Origin: Fragilariopsis cylindrus CCMP1102
Taxonomy: Eukaryota > Bacillariophyta > Bacillariophyceae > Bacillariales > Bacillariaceae
Direction: 5' to 3'
DNA: 64,000 nt
NCBI GenBank assembly: GCA_900095095.1
Contig: FMBT01000310.1
Location: forward strand, 248,001-312,000
The position numbers and the translations under genes were made by a program. Of the stretch, positions 12,972 through 25,100 are shown one piece after another. The notes below the pieces were generated by a model, which was not told where the DNA came from, ran no database searches, and worked only from the letters and a program-made list of their open reading frames with translations. Position 1 is the first letter of the stretch; each line of letters begins with the position of its first letter.

Positions 12972-14553
12972 CATAAAATGCAATCCAATGCCATATCATA
13001 TTATTTCATACATGATATTTTCTAATATAGTTTTTAATACTTTGTTTCTTTGCTTTTTTTTCTATCGTTCGGTATTATATCATCGTGTGCTGGGGAAAAA
13101 AAGAAAACTTCGTGTACGGCCGTGATAGTACTTGTTATAGTAGTTTGACCCACCCAACCAAAGCGTTCTTAGCATTGGGTGCAGTCATAGCAGGGGGTAT
13201 GGTTGCGACCAATCCTGAGTTACAACATATGATGTCTTTATCATCCATGTCATCACTTTTGGACAGCACAAAACATTTACTTGGAGATGATACAACTACT
13301 ACGTTAAGCGCACTTGCTGAGCGCTTAGCCTTCCGATGGGACATGTCAGGATTTCCGGAGTTGCCTACCGCCCTCCAAGTATCGGACCAATGGCACGAAG
13401 GATTGGTATCCCTATCAAGTCGATTCGATGGCTTGTCCTATCAAATTGATCTCCAAGCCGAAACTATGAAGGAAGAATTTGTTGGGAAAATGGCAGAAAC
13501 ACAGGTTATGGTGGATCAGGTTTTTGTCAATAGCAAAGAAGCTATCTCACAACAGAGTGATGTATGGCAGCAAAAACTAGCAGGTATTAATACTGCTGCT
13601 AAAATTGAGCAGTGGCAACAAGACCTTGTACAATCGATTGATTATGTCCTAGGAGAAACGAATCAACTTCTAACCAAGGGAAAGGAGGTTGTTGAGGAAA
13701 GTTCATCAAAATTCCAATTTGCGACTCAGGTCAAAATGAGTCATTTGCAGGATGAATTTTTACAAGGCAGCAGTCAGCTTCGCTTACTAGCTAATGAGGC
13801 TATTGCTCGAGGCAACGACGCTGCTATATTAAAGTCGTCGGAATTTCTAAAAGCAAGTCAAATGCAGATGGTTCAAATGAAACATGAAATGCTCCAAATG
13901 AACAGCCATGCTCAGACAGGTGCTACTCAGCTCTCTACACAGGCAAAAGATATTGCTATACAAACATACGCTTCTGTACAGAGAAAGATGAATGATATGG
14001 AACAAGAAGTACTACCCAAATCCATCGCCTTTCAGGAAAATTTGGGTATCTTATTCCCACAAAAGTATTCCGAATTTCAACAGCTCAGTCAAGCAAAAAT
14101 GAGTGAGGCTGGTGATGAAGCGATTCGAGTAACTAATGATGTTCGAGGATTGTTTGCCAATGTTTGGAATGATGTTGGAATAAAACGAAAAGAGATTGGT
14201 GATGATTTTGTACCGATGATTCAAGATTCGAGTCGATTGTTCCATGATAAGACTAATGCATTCCAAGAAGCGAGTGTGATTAATGTGAACAAAGTACAGG
14301 ACCATTTGGCAAACCAACTTACTGATGTTGGAATGAAACGAAAAGAGATTGGTGATGGTTTCGGTCCGATGATTCAAGATTCAAGTCGATTGCTCCATGA
14401 TAAGACTAATGCAATCCAAGAAGCGAGTGTGATAATGTGAACAAAGTACAGGACCATTTGGCAAAAATTGCTTCCATCAGTCGCGAGGACTCGGCATCGG
14501 CAACAACAGAATCAGTTTTCTTGAAGAGTATTCTTATCAATATTGTCGACTAA
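12556..14553 (+). CDS. Plastid-type helical protein with 51-residue tandem repeat
   Basis: Exon 1 (12556-12871) begins with a hydrophobic signal segment followed by GAAFIVPSS, which resembles the diatom plastid import motif (cleavage before an aromatic residue, then a Ser/Thr/Pro-rich transit stretch). The donor GTACGT is at 12872; the best in-phase acceptor is AAG at 13103. Exon 2 has one hydrophobic stretch (AFLALGAVIAGGMVA), then about 300 residues of Gln/Lys/Glu-rich amphipathic helix without recognised domains, like apolipoprotein- or LEA-type helices. Two tandem copies of a 51-residue unit (DVG-x-KRKEIGD ... FQEASVINVNKVQDHLANQ) start at about 14171 and 14324. In the second copy one base is missing relative to the first near 14431-14436, which creates the stop at 14438. 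The other frame continues to a stop at 14553 and would restore about 38 residues. Function unknown; a membrane-associated scaffold in the plastid is a guess. Confidence 0.6.
12939..12967. repeat. (TG)n microsatellite
   Basis: About 14 TG units within intron 1 of the plastid-type helical protein gene; likely length-variable. Confidence 0.9.
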
Positions 14554-15217
14554 TAGAGACATTTCATACAGAACTTCCTCATGAAGTGAGAAACAAGGAA
14601 AAACAACTTATAGGAAGTACAAAATTTCAATCCATCAAGGGAGAGCACAAAGGTGCCTCTCGATTTAACGTGCTGAACTTAGTACTAGAAAAAATAATGA
14701 AAATAGTCGTACATAATGCCGTACGACACGGGGAACTCAACAGCACAAACTGCATACATAAATTATCTATCGAAAGTGGAATCGATTTTCTTCCACCATT
14801 CAATACATATCAATATTCGAATATACTACTATAGTAGAGGAATAATCAATAACAAATCTACTAAAATCTTTACTTTTTCAGTAAGCATAATTTTTACAGT
14901 GAACAATCTGAAACAATTCTCAGATATTTTTTTGAGTCCCGGATGACGTCATCGGCATGTTCTAGTCGGGAAAAGCAAATCGCAAAGAATTCACAAAACA
15001 CAAAACCAGCAAAGCAATGAAAATGGAAATCGAGATCGAGTCAATATGAGCGATCAATACTTAAAAAGCGTGTGCAATATTGTAGTGGGGATTCATGACA
15101 TTAAACATTAATACTTTGATTGAGTCGCATTAGATCGAAGGTATACAACAGGTGAAATGAAAGGGTGGACAAAAACGCAAAAGGTATTTCCAACGAACTC
15201 CTCTGCGACCGAGACTG
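14554..15217. other. Intergenic, nothing recognised
   Basis: AT-rich spacer. A TGACGTCA bZIP/CRE-type palindrome lies at 14945-14952, about 390 bp before the monooxygenase start, and could be regulatory. Confidence 0.35.
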
Positions 15218-15330
15218 ATGTTTCGTTCCTACCCCCGTTTATGGTTGTCATTCCTCCCAAACTCAATCGCCGCTGGACGAAGATCAACATTTCCGTCACG
15301 GTTACTGTTAGGTAGACGTTCTACACATGA

Positions 15331-17905
15331 ATGTATCACCGAAAGAACCACAATCACGCTGCTGCGGTCAGCATCAGGGATAAGATTGATGGCAAAAATA
15401 TTGAAACATGCAGCCGCGTATTGATCGTAGGTGGAGGGCCGTCGGGGTTGTTTTTGGCTCATTTGTTACGATCCTACGATGTACCATTTATTCTTATCGA
15501 GGCACAGACACCGGAACAACGATTTAAACACCCACAGGCTCATTTTCTCAACACTCGGACGATGGAAATCCTCAAACACGGGTTGTCATATTGCAACATT
15601 AACAACAACGATAACAATGACAGCCCGTATTCGAAAGCGAAAAATACCAACGACGTTTACCAGAAGCTGCGAGAAGCGATGCCACCGGTAGAAGAATGGA
15701 AATCATTTAGGTTTGGTCCCGATATGATTGGTACTAATAGTAATGGAGAAGAAAATCTTATGGCAGAGGTTATCCATCCTGTAGAGAGACCTCTCATGGC
15801 AGAGGAGGACGCTAATGGGCGGTTGGTGATGGGACCGATGAGAAAACAAGGATTCAAAAATGACAACGTCAAAACCGTCAACAAGAACGACTTTTCGATA
15901 CCAACCAACGATCACGACGGCATTCCACTCAGCTCAGAATCAGTAGGTCACCTCGCTCAACACACATTCTGTCGAATCCTATACGATGCTTTGGTAGAAC
16001 CACACAAACGACAATTACAACACCGAACAGAACACTTAATAGCAGCCAAAATAACGAAGATGTACAACACGATGGTAACATATTATACGGTCAACGCGCA
16101 ACTGAATTTAATTGGAACGAAAAGATTAGTCGATGGACTGTAAGAACTGACCAAGGGGAGATCTTCAGGGTAAATTCGATTGTTGCGGCAGATGGAGCTA
16201 ATTCAACGATTCGTAGGAATCTATTTTCCGACATGATACCACCAATATTAAGTAGTGACGACAGCGACACTTCTAATGATCCGACAATGATCGGGACACC
16301 AGTCCTCCAACGATTGATGAATGTCCATTTTACTGTTTCAGGGGATGCAACAGTCGAAACAATTGACAAGGAAGACACAACAGAAGAACAAATAAAAATC
16401 CCACCAGCGATGCTGTATACCGTCTTTCATCCCGATGTTTTAGCTATGGTTGTTCGTCATGGGCCTGGGGATTATGTATTGCAGATCCCATATTTTACAC
16501 CGTACCAAACCCCTGAAGAAGATTTTACCGTTGATAAGGTCCACAAAATGGTTCAATCAGCACTAGGAGGAAGAGATAACTTCACAATTAAATCGATTCG
16601 ACCCTGGACGATGGGGTCGTTGGTAGCTCGTAAGTATTACTCAGACAACGGAGTGTTTTTAGTGGGCGATGCGGCTCATGTTTTCCCTCCCGCCGGTGGA
16701 TTTGGAATGAACACGGGCCTTCAAGACGTGTATTCGTTGGCGTGGCGCTTAGCCTCCTCCTTTCGACAACAGCAACAAGAAGAACAACAACAACAAAGTC
16801 AACAAAAGGAGCAATCAAACGATGACGAAGCAACTACTACGTCTACTTACGATCCATCGTTTCTGCATTTGCTGTCAACAGTGGGACGTATGTACGAACG
16901 AGAACGGCAACCAGTTGCTCGTCGAAATGCTGCATTATCTGTTCGAAACTACCGACGGGTCTTGAACGTAATGCGGTCTTGTTATCTCGACGATCGACAT
17001 CCAGCTCTTCTCATCCAAGCGTTAAATGCCACTGCGTCTTTTGTGCCACTTAAAATACGACGAAACACGTTTCGTGCGTTGTTACGAACCGCATTGTCAC
17101 CGTTATCGCAACTCCAAACGTCACCTAACGGCATATACGCACGAAAAATCAAAGCTAATCTCCGTTCGTTGTTAGGTTCAGGGCAAGGTTTACCTCTCCT
17201 CTTTCCCAAACACGAACTTGACTTTTCGTATCGGCACGAATCCATCAAAGACGAAGGAGAAAAAGTAAACGCTGAACAGATTGGTCTAAAGACTCCGTTG
17301 CTTCATCTCCGCGACTTGCTGTGGGAGCTTTGTTCCCCCATGTGGTTGCGTCAGTTTCTCCCGAAACTTTTCGACAATTTCCTCGTTTGCTACCAATCGA
17401 TGGCGCGAACATCAATGGTAATGTCGATGATGACGATCGAACTTTCGCAACCGCCGCAGAGCCATCAAGGAAAGTGTCAACTAGAGATCTAGCCCTCCAA
17501 TTAGCAACAGAAAAAATGCCATGTGCATTTTGTCTACTAGAAATTGTTAATGAAAAGACGGCTTCTATGAATACCAGGAGTCAGAGTGGTGATGACCCAC
17601 TCTTGTCCTTACAACAGACCCTAGAAAGAAGTATTGGTCTTCCATTCTTCTTGCCTTGCAGAGTTATTGTGTTAGCAGCCAACAAAAACAATAATAACAT
17701 ACCACTTAAAGAGATACATCACGAACCGATTTGTACTATGCATGTAGACAATCCCCAATGGGAGTCTCTGAATCTATTACCAGAAAAAATAATAGATCAA
17801 CAACGTATTTTCGTTGTGATTCGACCAGATGGACATGTTGCTGCAATATCAGATGAAGATAATCTCGATGACTTGATTATAGACACTCAATCAGTCTTGA
17901 TATAG
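15331..17905 (+). CDS. FAD-dependent aromatic-ring monooxygenase (PHBH/TfdB-like)
   Basis: A flavoprotein hydroxylase that would use NAD(P)H and O2 on an unknown aromatic or polyketide substrate. Visible parts are the N-terminal Rossmann motif LIVGGGPSGLFLAHLL, the second-sheet Glu in FILIEAQ, AADGANSTIRR (DG motif), and the FAD ribityl-binding motif FLVGDAAHVFPPAGGFGMN followed by TGLQDVYSLAWRLA. The C-terminus has FPHVVA and RIFVVIRPDGHVAA, which match the thioredoxin-like tail of the phenol hydroxylase subgroup. The protein is spread over three frames: 15331 to about 16100, about 16010-17320, and about 17310-17905. Each switch is what a single missing base would give. An upstream frame (15218 onward) encodes an Arg/Ser-rich stretch resembling a mitochondrial presequence that may belong to the gene if another base is missing near 15331. 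Either a pseudogene or a sound gene with two sequence errors; the conserved ends favour the latter. Confidence 0.8.
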
Positions 17906-18439
17906 GAAATTAAATAATAAGACGAATTATTCTTTTTCAAATCTATCTTTAATTAAAGTTTTCAAATTATTTTATGTCTAAGGAAAAGTTTACACACTGA
18001 ATGATGATTTTTACTTATTATGTTATGCTTAATTATTGTATGTACCGTACTCCTAAATTAATTATTATTATTACTATACATTTAGTCTTTGACTTTCCGC
18101 TATACTTATCTGTACCTTTTCCTTAGAACGAGGAGAGTAATTCTCACTCACTACTCAAAGTCAATTAGTCGGTATCATCGGAGTCATAGTTTTACCATTA
18201 TTATTATTATGATCTTACTGAAAAAGAAAATGAAATGTCCTTTTAACTAGGGTTTTTCAAAACAAATGTTGTTTGTTGCCGTACCTTCTAACACTATAGC
18301 TGGACTATGTATGATGGTGTGTGTGTAGGCTACTGCTTTAAACAAGCGTCCTTTGCGGTCTTTGTTTTTCGGTTCATCCGATTATATTATATTATATTAT
18401 ATTATATAAATTCCACATTTGCAGTACCAGTATTCGACA
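17906..18439. other. Intergenic, AT-rich
   Basis: Convergent 3' flanks. It holds a run of ATTAT units near 18381-18406. I see no gene. Confidence 0.4.
18381..18406. repeat. (ATTAT)n microsatellite
   Basis: About five tandem ATTAT units just downstream of the low-complexity ORF's stop. Confidence 0.85.
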
Positions 18440-19150
18440 TTATTCGTTCATTGCTATTTCTATTTCGTCAGTAGTTGGATCATCATCATCATCATCATCA
18501 TCTTCTTCTTCTCCAACTCCACCACCCCCTCGACTACCAACACTTCGAACAACAGATTCTTCATCAAATAGAAATTCTTGATAATGTCGTTCGATTTCTA
18601 TCCGTTCACTGTTGTTGTTGTTGTTGTTGTTGTTGGTAGTATTATTATTTTCTGATGATGCTGGAGTATGACAAATAAAATTGTCCTCCTCCATGGTTTC
18701 GGTGTCATCGACATCGTTGTCGCTATTATGATGATGATGATGATGATGTTTCGTCATAGTATGTATATTTATATGGTTGCTATCATTGTTATTGTTATTG
18801 TTATTATGATTCGTTGTTGAATTTAATTGTGAATATAAATGTCCCATAGAACCAGTACTAACTTCATATTGTTGTTGTATCCAAGAATCTTTATTATAGG
18901 CGGAACTACTATTTTCTTCATATTGTACTTGCTTATCACAATAGACAGTACATAATCCACAATTTTCCAGTAATATTTTATTACATATCGATGCAGCTTT
19001 CACAACTGATTGCATCAGACCTTCACCTCTTCTTCTATTATTTCGTTCCACAACAACACTAACACTAACACCGCCACCAGCAACAACCATATTATTATTA
19101 TTAATATTATTATTGGATCTTCTATTAATTTTAATTCCCACCGCAACCAC
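18440..19150 (-). CDS. Low-complexity Asn/His/Asp-rich hypothetical protein
   Basis: A 236-residue frame with runs of Asn, His and Asp encoded by trinucleotide repeats (AAC/AAT, CAT, GAT). A less biased part at residues about 45-100 contains several Cys (AASICNKILLENCGLCTVYC), which argues for real coding. I recognise no family. The start used is the first codon of the frame; an internal ATG at residue 21 or 46 is possible. Low-complexity frames can arise by chance in this AT-rich, repeat-rich DNA, so the call is weak. Confidence 0.35.
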   Translation of the reverse strand: MVAVGIKINRRSNNNINNNNMVVAGGGVSVSVVVERNNRRRGEGLMQSVVKAASICNKILLENCGLCTVYCDKQVQYEENSSSAYNKDSWIQQQYEVSTGSMGHLYSQLNSTTNHNNNNNNNDSNHINIHTMTKHHHHHHHNSDNDVDDTETMEEDNFICHTPASSENNNTTNNNNNNNNSERIEIERHYQEFLFDEESVVRSVGSRGGGGVGEEEDDDDDDDDPTTDEIEIAMNE

Positions 19151-19885
19151 TGTTTTCCTTTTCGGATGCTGGTATTGCGAATTCCTCGTTGTTCCGATAT
19201 CGATTCATCCTGGAAAGTTTACTATTTTTTCTATTTTTTTTTTTTTGCAGTGCTGTAATAGCGACGTCGTTTTTTTACTATTTCGTGTGATGAGTTGATA
19301 TCAATTTCAATATTTCAATTTCAATTTGGAATTGTCGATAATTTATTTGATGCTTTCTCCTATTTATTTTTATTGTTCTATATTCTTTATTATGGGTATT
19401 AGGAGTGATCGAGAGGAGAGTTGTGTGTAATTAATTAATTAGTTGTTATGAGCTGTTCATCCAGCCGCTACCGTAGGAGAGGAAACGACTAAACGACTAT
19501 TGTAGTATGTGTATTAGAGGAGTTGTTTTGAAGTAAAAAGTGTCGTGCAAATTGATAAAGAATAACGACAATTATTTTATTTATAACGGCAATCCGATCC
19601 ACGACTAGATTTTTTTTTCAAGTCTGTCCTTCACACTTCGTCATTGTTAAAAAAAAATACTGTATTTTGCGCGCCAAGTTGTGATACACTACAGACTGTA
19701 GTAGTAGTACAACAAAGCAACACTACTTACACAGCAACATTGAAACAACAAACCAACCTAAACAAACCGTTCGTAGTACAGTACAGTAAGTTAGTTGGTC
19801 TTGTCATTGTATTAAATATATACTAATAGTCCTACAGTAGCTAGGTCCTATTACGGTAATCGTCGAATACAGTACAAGCAAGTCC
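19151..19885. promoter_or_regulatory. Divergent promoter region with E2F-like site
   Basis: This 730-bp gap lies between the low-complexity ORF (-) and the DCC1-like gene (+). Its one striking element is the E2F-like palindrome listed separately. Confidence 0.35.
19665..19677. promoter_or_regulatory. E2F/DP-like binding site
   Basis: The sequence TTTTGCGCGCCAA reads as a TTTTGCGC E2F core on one strand and TTGGCGCGC on the other. It lies about 210 bp upstream of the start of a DCC1-like replication and cohesion gene. E2F control of S-phase genes is conserved across plants and stramenopiles, so context and motif agree. Binding is inferred from sequence only. Confidence 0.5.
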
Positions 19886-21513
19886 ATGTCCATTATGTCA
19901 TCAACTACTAGTGCATCTAGCCGCAAAAATAATAATGACGACGACGTTAATAATGACGTTGGTGGTATCCTTCTTTCCTTACCACAATGCGATATGGAAC
20001 GACCAGATTCTTCAGATAATAATAATACAAATATAAATTTCGGTGAAACGAACAAAAAAAAATCCATGAAGACTACTACAAAGAAAACAGATTTAGTATT
20101 GTTCCAACTTCCAACATCGAGCAATAGTACCAATAATAATAGCACTAGCACTGTTGCAACTGATTTATGGGAAGGCCGATGTCAGATATATGCGAATAAT
20201 TCATCCGCTTGTCTTGTGACACCATCCACGTCATTGCAATTAGTAACAGTTGGTTCCTCCAATGCTATGGTATTATGGGAAAAAAGGCAAAAGAGAAATG
20301 TGTGAAAAAGAAGAAAAACAACGACGACGAAGAAGAAGAAGAAGAAGGAAAAGAATCTCCAATGAAAAGATTAAAAAAATCAGGAGAGGGACGACAAGTT
20401 AACGGTAATAATAATGACAATACTACTACTACTACTACTACTTCTACTACAAGTAATAAAATTACAAATTGTCGATTAGTACAACCAGGTGGAAGTGGTT
20501 CATCTTTTTTAGTTGGACAATCCAATGAACTTGATCCGAATGAATTGTCACAATTTTTTGCTACTACTGTTGAAACAAAAACTTCTACTACCAGTAAAAA
20601 AACGATGAGTGCTGCACGTACAAGTACAAGTACAAATGAATTATGTAATTTATTTCAAGTGGCACCTGGACAAATCCGATATGCGATGCTATATGTTCCA
20701 ACTGTTGTATCGTACTATAATAATAACGAAAACAAAAATAAAAACACAGATGAAGATGAAGAGGAACACGAGGATGATGATGATAAAGTGATAGAATATT
20801 GGCAATTGGTACCAGAAGAAGAAGTATTATTTGGACAACAAGCATTGGTAGAAACCTTATGTGAAGAAGACGAGGATAATGATAATGATGATGATAATGA
20901 TAATGAAATGACCATAGAAACTATGACGACCAAAGTCAGTCAGCGTTTGTTACCTTTATTAATGGATATGGAAACTAATAATATGAAAAGTGATAACGAT
21001 GATGATAATAACTACAGCAATATTAACAATAATAAAGAAAAACGATCACTGGCAATCGCTCGAAAAACTTTATTACTTGCATCGTCGTCACTACTATCAC
21101 ATCAACATACGAAAAAGAAGAAAAATCGAAAATATAAACCAAATACATCAAAAATTGCTTTTTATGTATTGCGTGATTTATTTATGAAATATCCAAGTTA
21201 CGCTTGGTCCGATTTAGTGGATCGATGGTCCACACGATTACCAATTGGTGAACAATATGAACGTATCACATCCACCACAGAATGGATTGAAGATACAAAA
21301 GTTTGTGGTTTAATACCAAATCAATTAACTTTTACACCTTCATCATCATCGTCATCCGATAACAACAACATTGATGAGTCCAACACCAACAATAACAGTA
21401 ATAAAAATAATAGTAATAGCAGTAATAACAGTACTAACAGTAAAGGTGTTATTCGATTGGTAAATCCTCATTCGGTTTTGATTTGGATGGGTGATGATAA
21501 AAAGAAGAAATAA
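19886..21513 (+). CDS. Sister chromatid cohesion protein DCC1-like
   Basis: DCC1 is part of the alternative clamp loader Ctf18-Dcc1-Ctf8-RFC, which loads PCNA and supports cohesion in S phase. The N-terminal part fits the family: DLVLFQLP, then LWEGRCQIYANNSSACLVTP and LQLVTVGSSNAMVLW, like human 'AVLCSKDKTYDLK..TSNMLL'. The middle has LCNLFQVAPGQIRYAML and VIEYWQLVPEE, matching the conserved 'QIQASEEEI..GGYWRIL' area. The end has a winged-helix-like stretch, IAFYVLRDLFMKYPSYAW and DLVDRWSTRLPIGEQ. Between these are species-specific Asp/Glu/Asn/Lys tracts. The frame starting at 19886 ends at 20305, and the rest continues in a frame overlapping it. One extra A in the six-A run at 20280-20285 would join them, so I treat them as one gene. 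The identification rests on motif order recalled from memory, not a search. Confidence 0.65.
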
Positions 21514-22145
21514 GAAATAAGCAAAAACTCAAATGATAATAATAATAATAATATTAATAAATAAACAAATAAAAATACACCTAGATACAGCAGCAATAGG
21601 TTTAAGTACAGTCAGTATGTACGATAAATATTGCATGTATCAATAATATGTCGATCTATTTACTTACTATACGCGTGAGGACCTAGTAAGTTAACATATA
21701 CAAATACAAATATTGAGTGCAGGGTATATAGTACAACATTATAATAAATGGGATAGGGTAAAACAATTAAATCTTTTAATTTCAATTCAAATCACAAGAC
21801 AAATCGTATTAGTGCACTATACATGTACAGTACTTTAGTATGTCATCGATATGGTATAGTTATAAATCGAATACAGTACCGGCAAAGAAAGTAGATAATT
21901 TACGTTGTTGTGTGATCTCGGAATATGACCAGTCTGGTGTTTTTATTGGGTATATTTTTGTCCTGGCACCAACCATACCACATCCATCCCCAAGGATATA
22001 TTACTCTACTAATATTCACCTGCATTGTTCCAATCTTACAAACACTGTAGTATGACGAGATTTTATCTCCTATCATAGAATATTGTCTGAGGTAATTGAT
22101 AATCCCATTGTGAATATCGTTGGGAAGGAATCGAAAGAAACATCA
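21514..22145. other. Convergent 3' intergenic region
   Basis: AT-rich spacer with AAT repeats near 21535-21560. Short open frames in it have no support. Confidence 0.4.
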
Positions 22146-25100
22146 TTATCTTCCATGCCTACTGATAGACACACCTGCCGACGACGAACAAGGCAAATCA
22201 GAATATTCACCATGATGATCACCACCATCTGATTTGGAGTCACTTTTCTCTTCCGATATAGTGTTGCTGGATTGATCAGCCTGCCGAGTTTCGCTACCAT
22301 TATCGGCATCGTTTTTCTCGTCGCCATTTTCAATTTCATTTTCATTGTCGTTGTCGTCGATATCTCCCTTCTTCTCTTCCGTCGTAGTATCATCATCATG
22401 GTCATGATCGGTATACTTTTTCTCGCCGTCGCTGTTTACTGTCTTGTCTCCCGTCATAGCCCCCTCACTATTATCAACAACGATACCAGAATCATCACAA
22501 CGATGTGAGTCAATCTCTGTGTCTTCTTTTCTGTCATCTTTTCCCGGCGTATCATCTTCTGACTCAGCATTACGATGCGAATTGGTCTCTGTGTCCTCCT
22601 TTACCTTATTGCTGTGATCACTGAGTTGAAGAGTGTCGTCGTCATGATTCGGAGAGGAGGAAGTTGATTGATCGTCGTCAAAGTCGCCCGTAAGAGCGCT
22701 GACAACATCAATTCTAAAAGATGGAGCCTCCTCACAAAACAAAACAGGGATCGGTAAGGGTTCATTCCAAGAGTTTCGAACACTTTTGTCAGGTCTATGC
22801 TGCTGATGCCGAGGCTTCTGAGGTGCAGGAAAACAGGAGAGATAAGCTTCATCCGATGATGACGTTTCCGCCAAATATGACTGACTGAAGCAATTTAGAA
22901 GAGCAAAGCCGCGGTTTGAAAAAGAAGTATACGTCAGGTCTTCTTCTTCTTTATACGCCAGATTTTGTCGCTGTCCATCGGAAGGTATCGTCTCCTTTTG
23001 TTCCATACTCCTGGAACTATCGACACTTTCGGGATTCGAGACTGCATTAAATATGGGGGTGACCTTATCAGGAATAGAGGTGAGTTTAGAATGAGCATTC
23101 TCAGTTAAATAGCCTTTTAAATTCTTGAATTCAGATGCAATCGACCGTGCCCCGGTAGTCTGATCGAATGAGATATCGCAATCTTTTGTTTGGCTCATAG
23201 TTTCGTTAACATTCAAAATTATGTCAGCGATAGGCTCCATTCCTTTCATATTCACTACAGTCCCATTTTTATCATCCGCAACCTCTTCAAGCCCGGAAGT
23301 AACTAGGATATTTGTGTATATTGTTTGTCCAAGGCTTTCGTTGTTTTCAGTGTCATTTTCCACATCCTCTTTGATCCCGCTTTCTCCGTAGATGGATGAG
23401 CTTGTTGAACTCCTTTCTTCGCCCTCTTTTATAGCACTGGGTACGACAAGTTTCCTGAGCTGAACATTTTTCTTTCTGTAACGTTTTGAAATCTTTTTTC
23501 TTCTTGGTCTAAGTGTAGCTCTCGAAATAGTAGAAGCCAATCGTTTCCTACTTTTATTATTCTGATTGTTGGGCATTATATCGACTGAAATCACATCACA
23601 TTTTTCCAATAGATCGGCTGAATTTCCACTACTTGGTTCGATAATAATGTTGTTATCGGATCCGACATCATTTTTCAAAGACAAAGAGTACTCTATCAAA
23701 GGCACCTCAATTTCTTCAAGGAGGTCGACTAGTTTTTCGTCCGTAACTTCTTCTTCCAAGTGTTCGATTGAACTTTCGATATTTGGTTTGATACAGGTTT
23801 CTTTATCGGTTCCATCACAATTGTCTAGTTCATCATCCGTGTTGTTTTGTGTAAAAACAGTTGCCGTTGTCGAATAAGCTGCTGCAGCGGAAGTTGTAGC
23901 AGCAGAAGCCATCCTGGAGAAATCGTCACTAAACGTGTTGAAGGTTGGTGGGAATTCATTGCTTAGGGAGTTTCCGCTTATCGATTCCTTCGCCTGAACG
24001 ACTTGTGTGGCTGGTAGAAAGTTCGACACCCATTTGACAACATCATCAATCTGTTGCTCGGATGAAGATTGATCACCAACTTTTTGCGACTCTTTTTGGG
24101 TATCACCCAGCTCAATGTCATCGTTTACCTGTACACAATCGATGAAGCTCGACAGAAGATCTGACGATTTCGCCTCAAGTGATTCTATGGTTTCTTCCTC
24201 GTCGTCGGTCAGATGGCGATTAGAGTTTTCATCGCCATAGCATATAATCTTTGACGTTCTAACATTACCACCATTCAACCCAATAGCAAATCCTTCTCCA
24301 AGACTGGAATCGCTATCAACGTGATGGCTCTCGTCGGTGAAATCTTGATCATGACCACCTTTACTCCCGAGCTCTCCATCGTGTTCCTCAGCAAGTAATG
24401 AAATGATCAAGTTATGTGCGAAAAACGCCGTCATCAGCGCCGTGTATCCGAAGATGATGGGAGCAATCTTTTTGGTGGCACTTTCCTGTGGGTTTTCGTC
24501 GTAAGTGCCTTTGCTAAATACCAGTAACAGTATTCGTAGAGCTGCTTCTATCAGTTGTAGTATGATCATAGCTGCGGCAGCAAGTGAATTTGGTAGTCCC
24601 ATGACAAACACAGTATCTTGTTTCGCTAAGGACCCCAGAACAGTTGCCACAGAAAGTATAACCAATATATAGGATAGATTCCAGAGTCCTTGTCCAAATC
24701 TAAGGAGTCGATACGGATCTTCTGACATCGCGCCGGTATCCAAAGTGTTGTCCTCAGATTGGGATGTTACCTCTAACACGCAAATAAGAACGACATATAT
24801 AGTAGCCGCAATGTTCAACACGACGAAGACGATCGACTCTATTCTACAGCAACGGTATCTCACACCGATCATCTTATTTGAAGCGATACGAGACAATCCA
24901 AGGAAAATAATCGAGGAAATTCCCATCAGTATGTAGGACACAACCGTCGATACGTAATATACCTTGTTGTTATTTAAATCGTCCGACCCTTTGCTACTTT
25001 CAAAGAATACATAGCTAACACCATTGGAAATAAAGGCGAGCGATATACAAGCCAACGCTGCAGCACCAAATGACGTGGCTCTAGTTCCTTTCAAGGATGA

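Noticed and set aside
12677-12994. Minus-strand frames over the TG repeat (His-Thr runs)
   Set aside because: Generated by the microsatellite; the plus strand carries the gene.
18440-19150. Poly-His and poly-Asp runs as a metal-binding protein
   Set aside because: The runs come from trinucleotide repeats typical of this genome; no metal-binding arrangement is shown.
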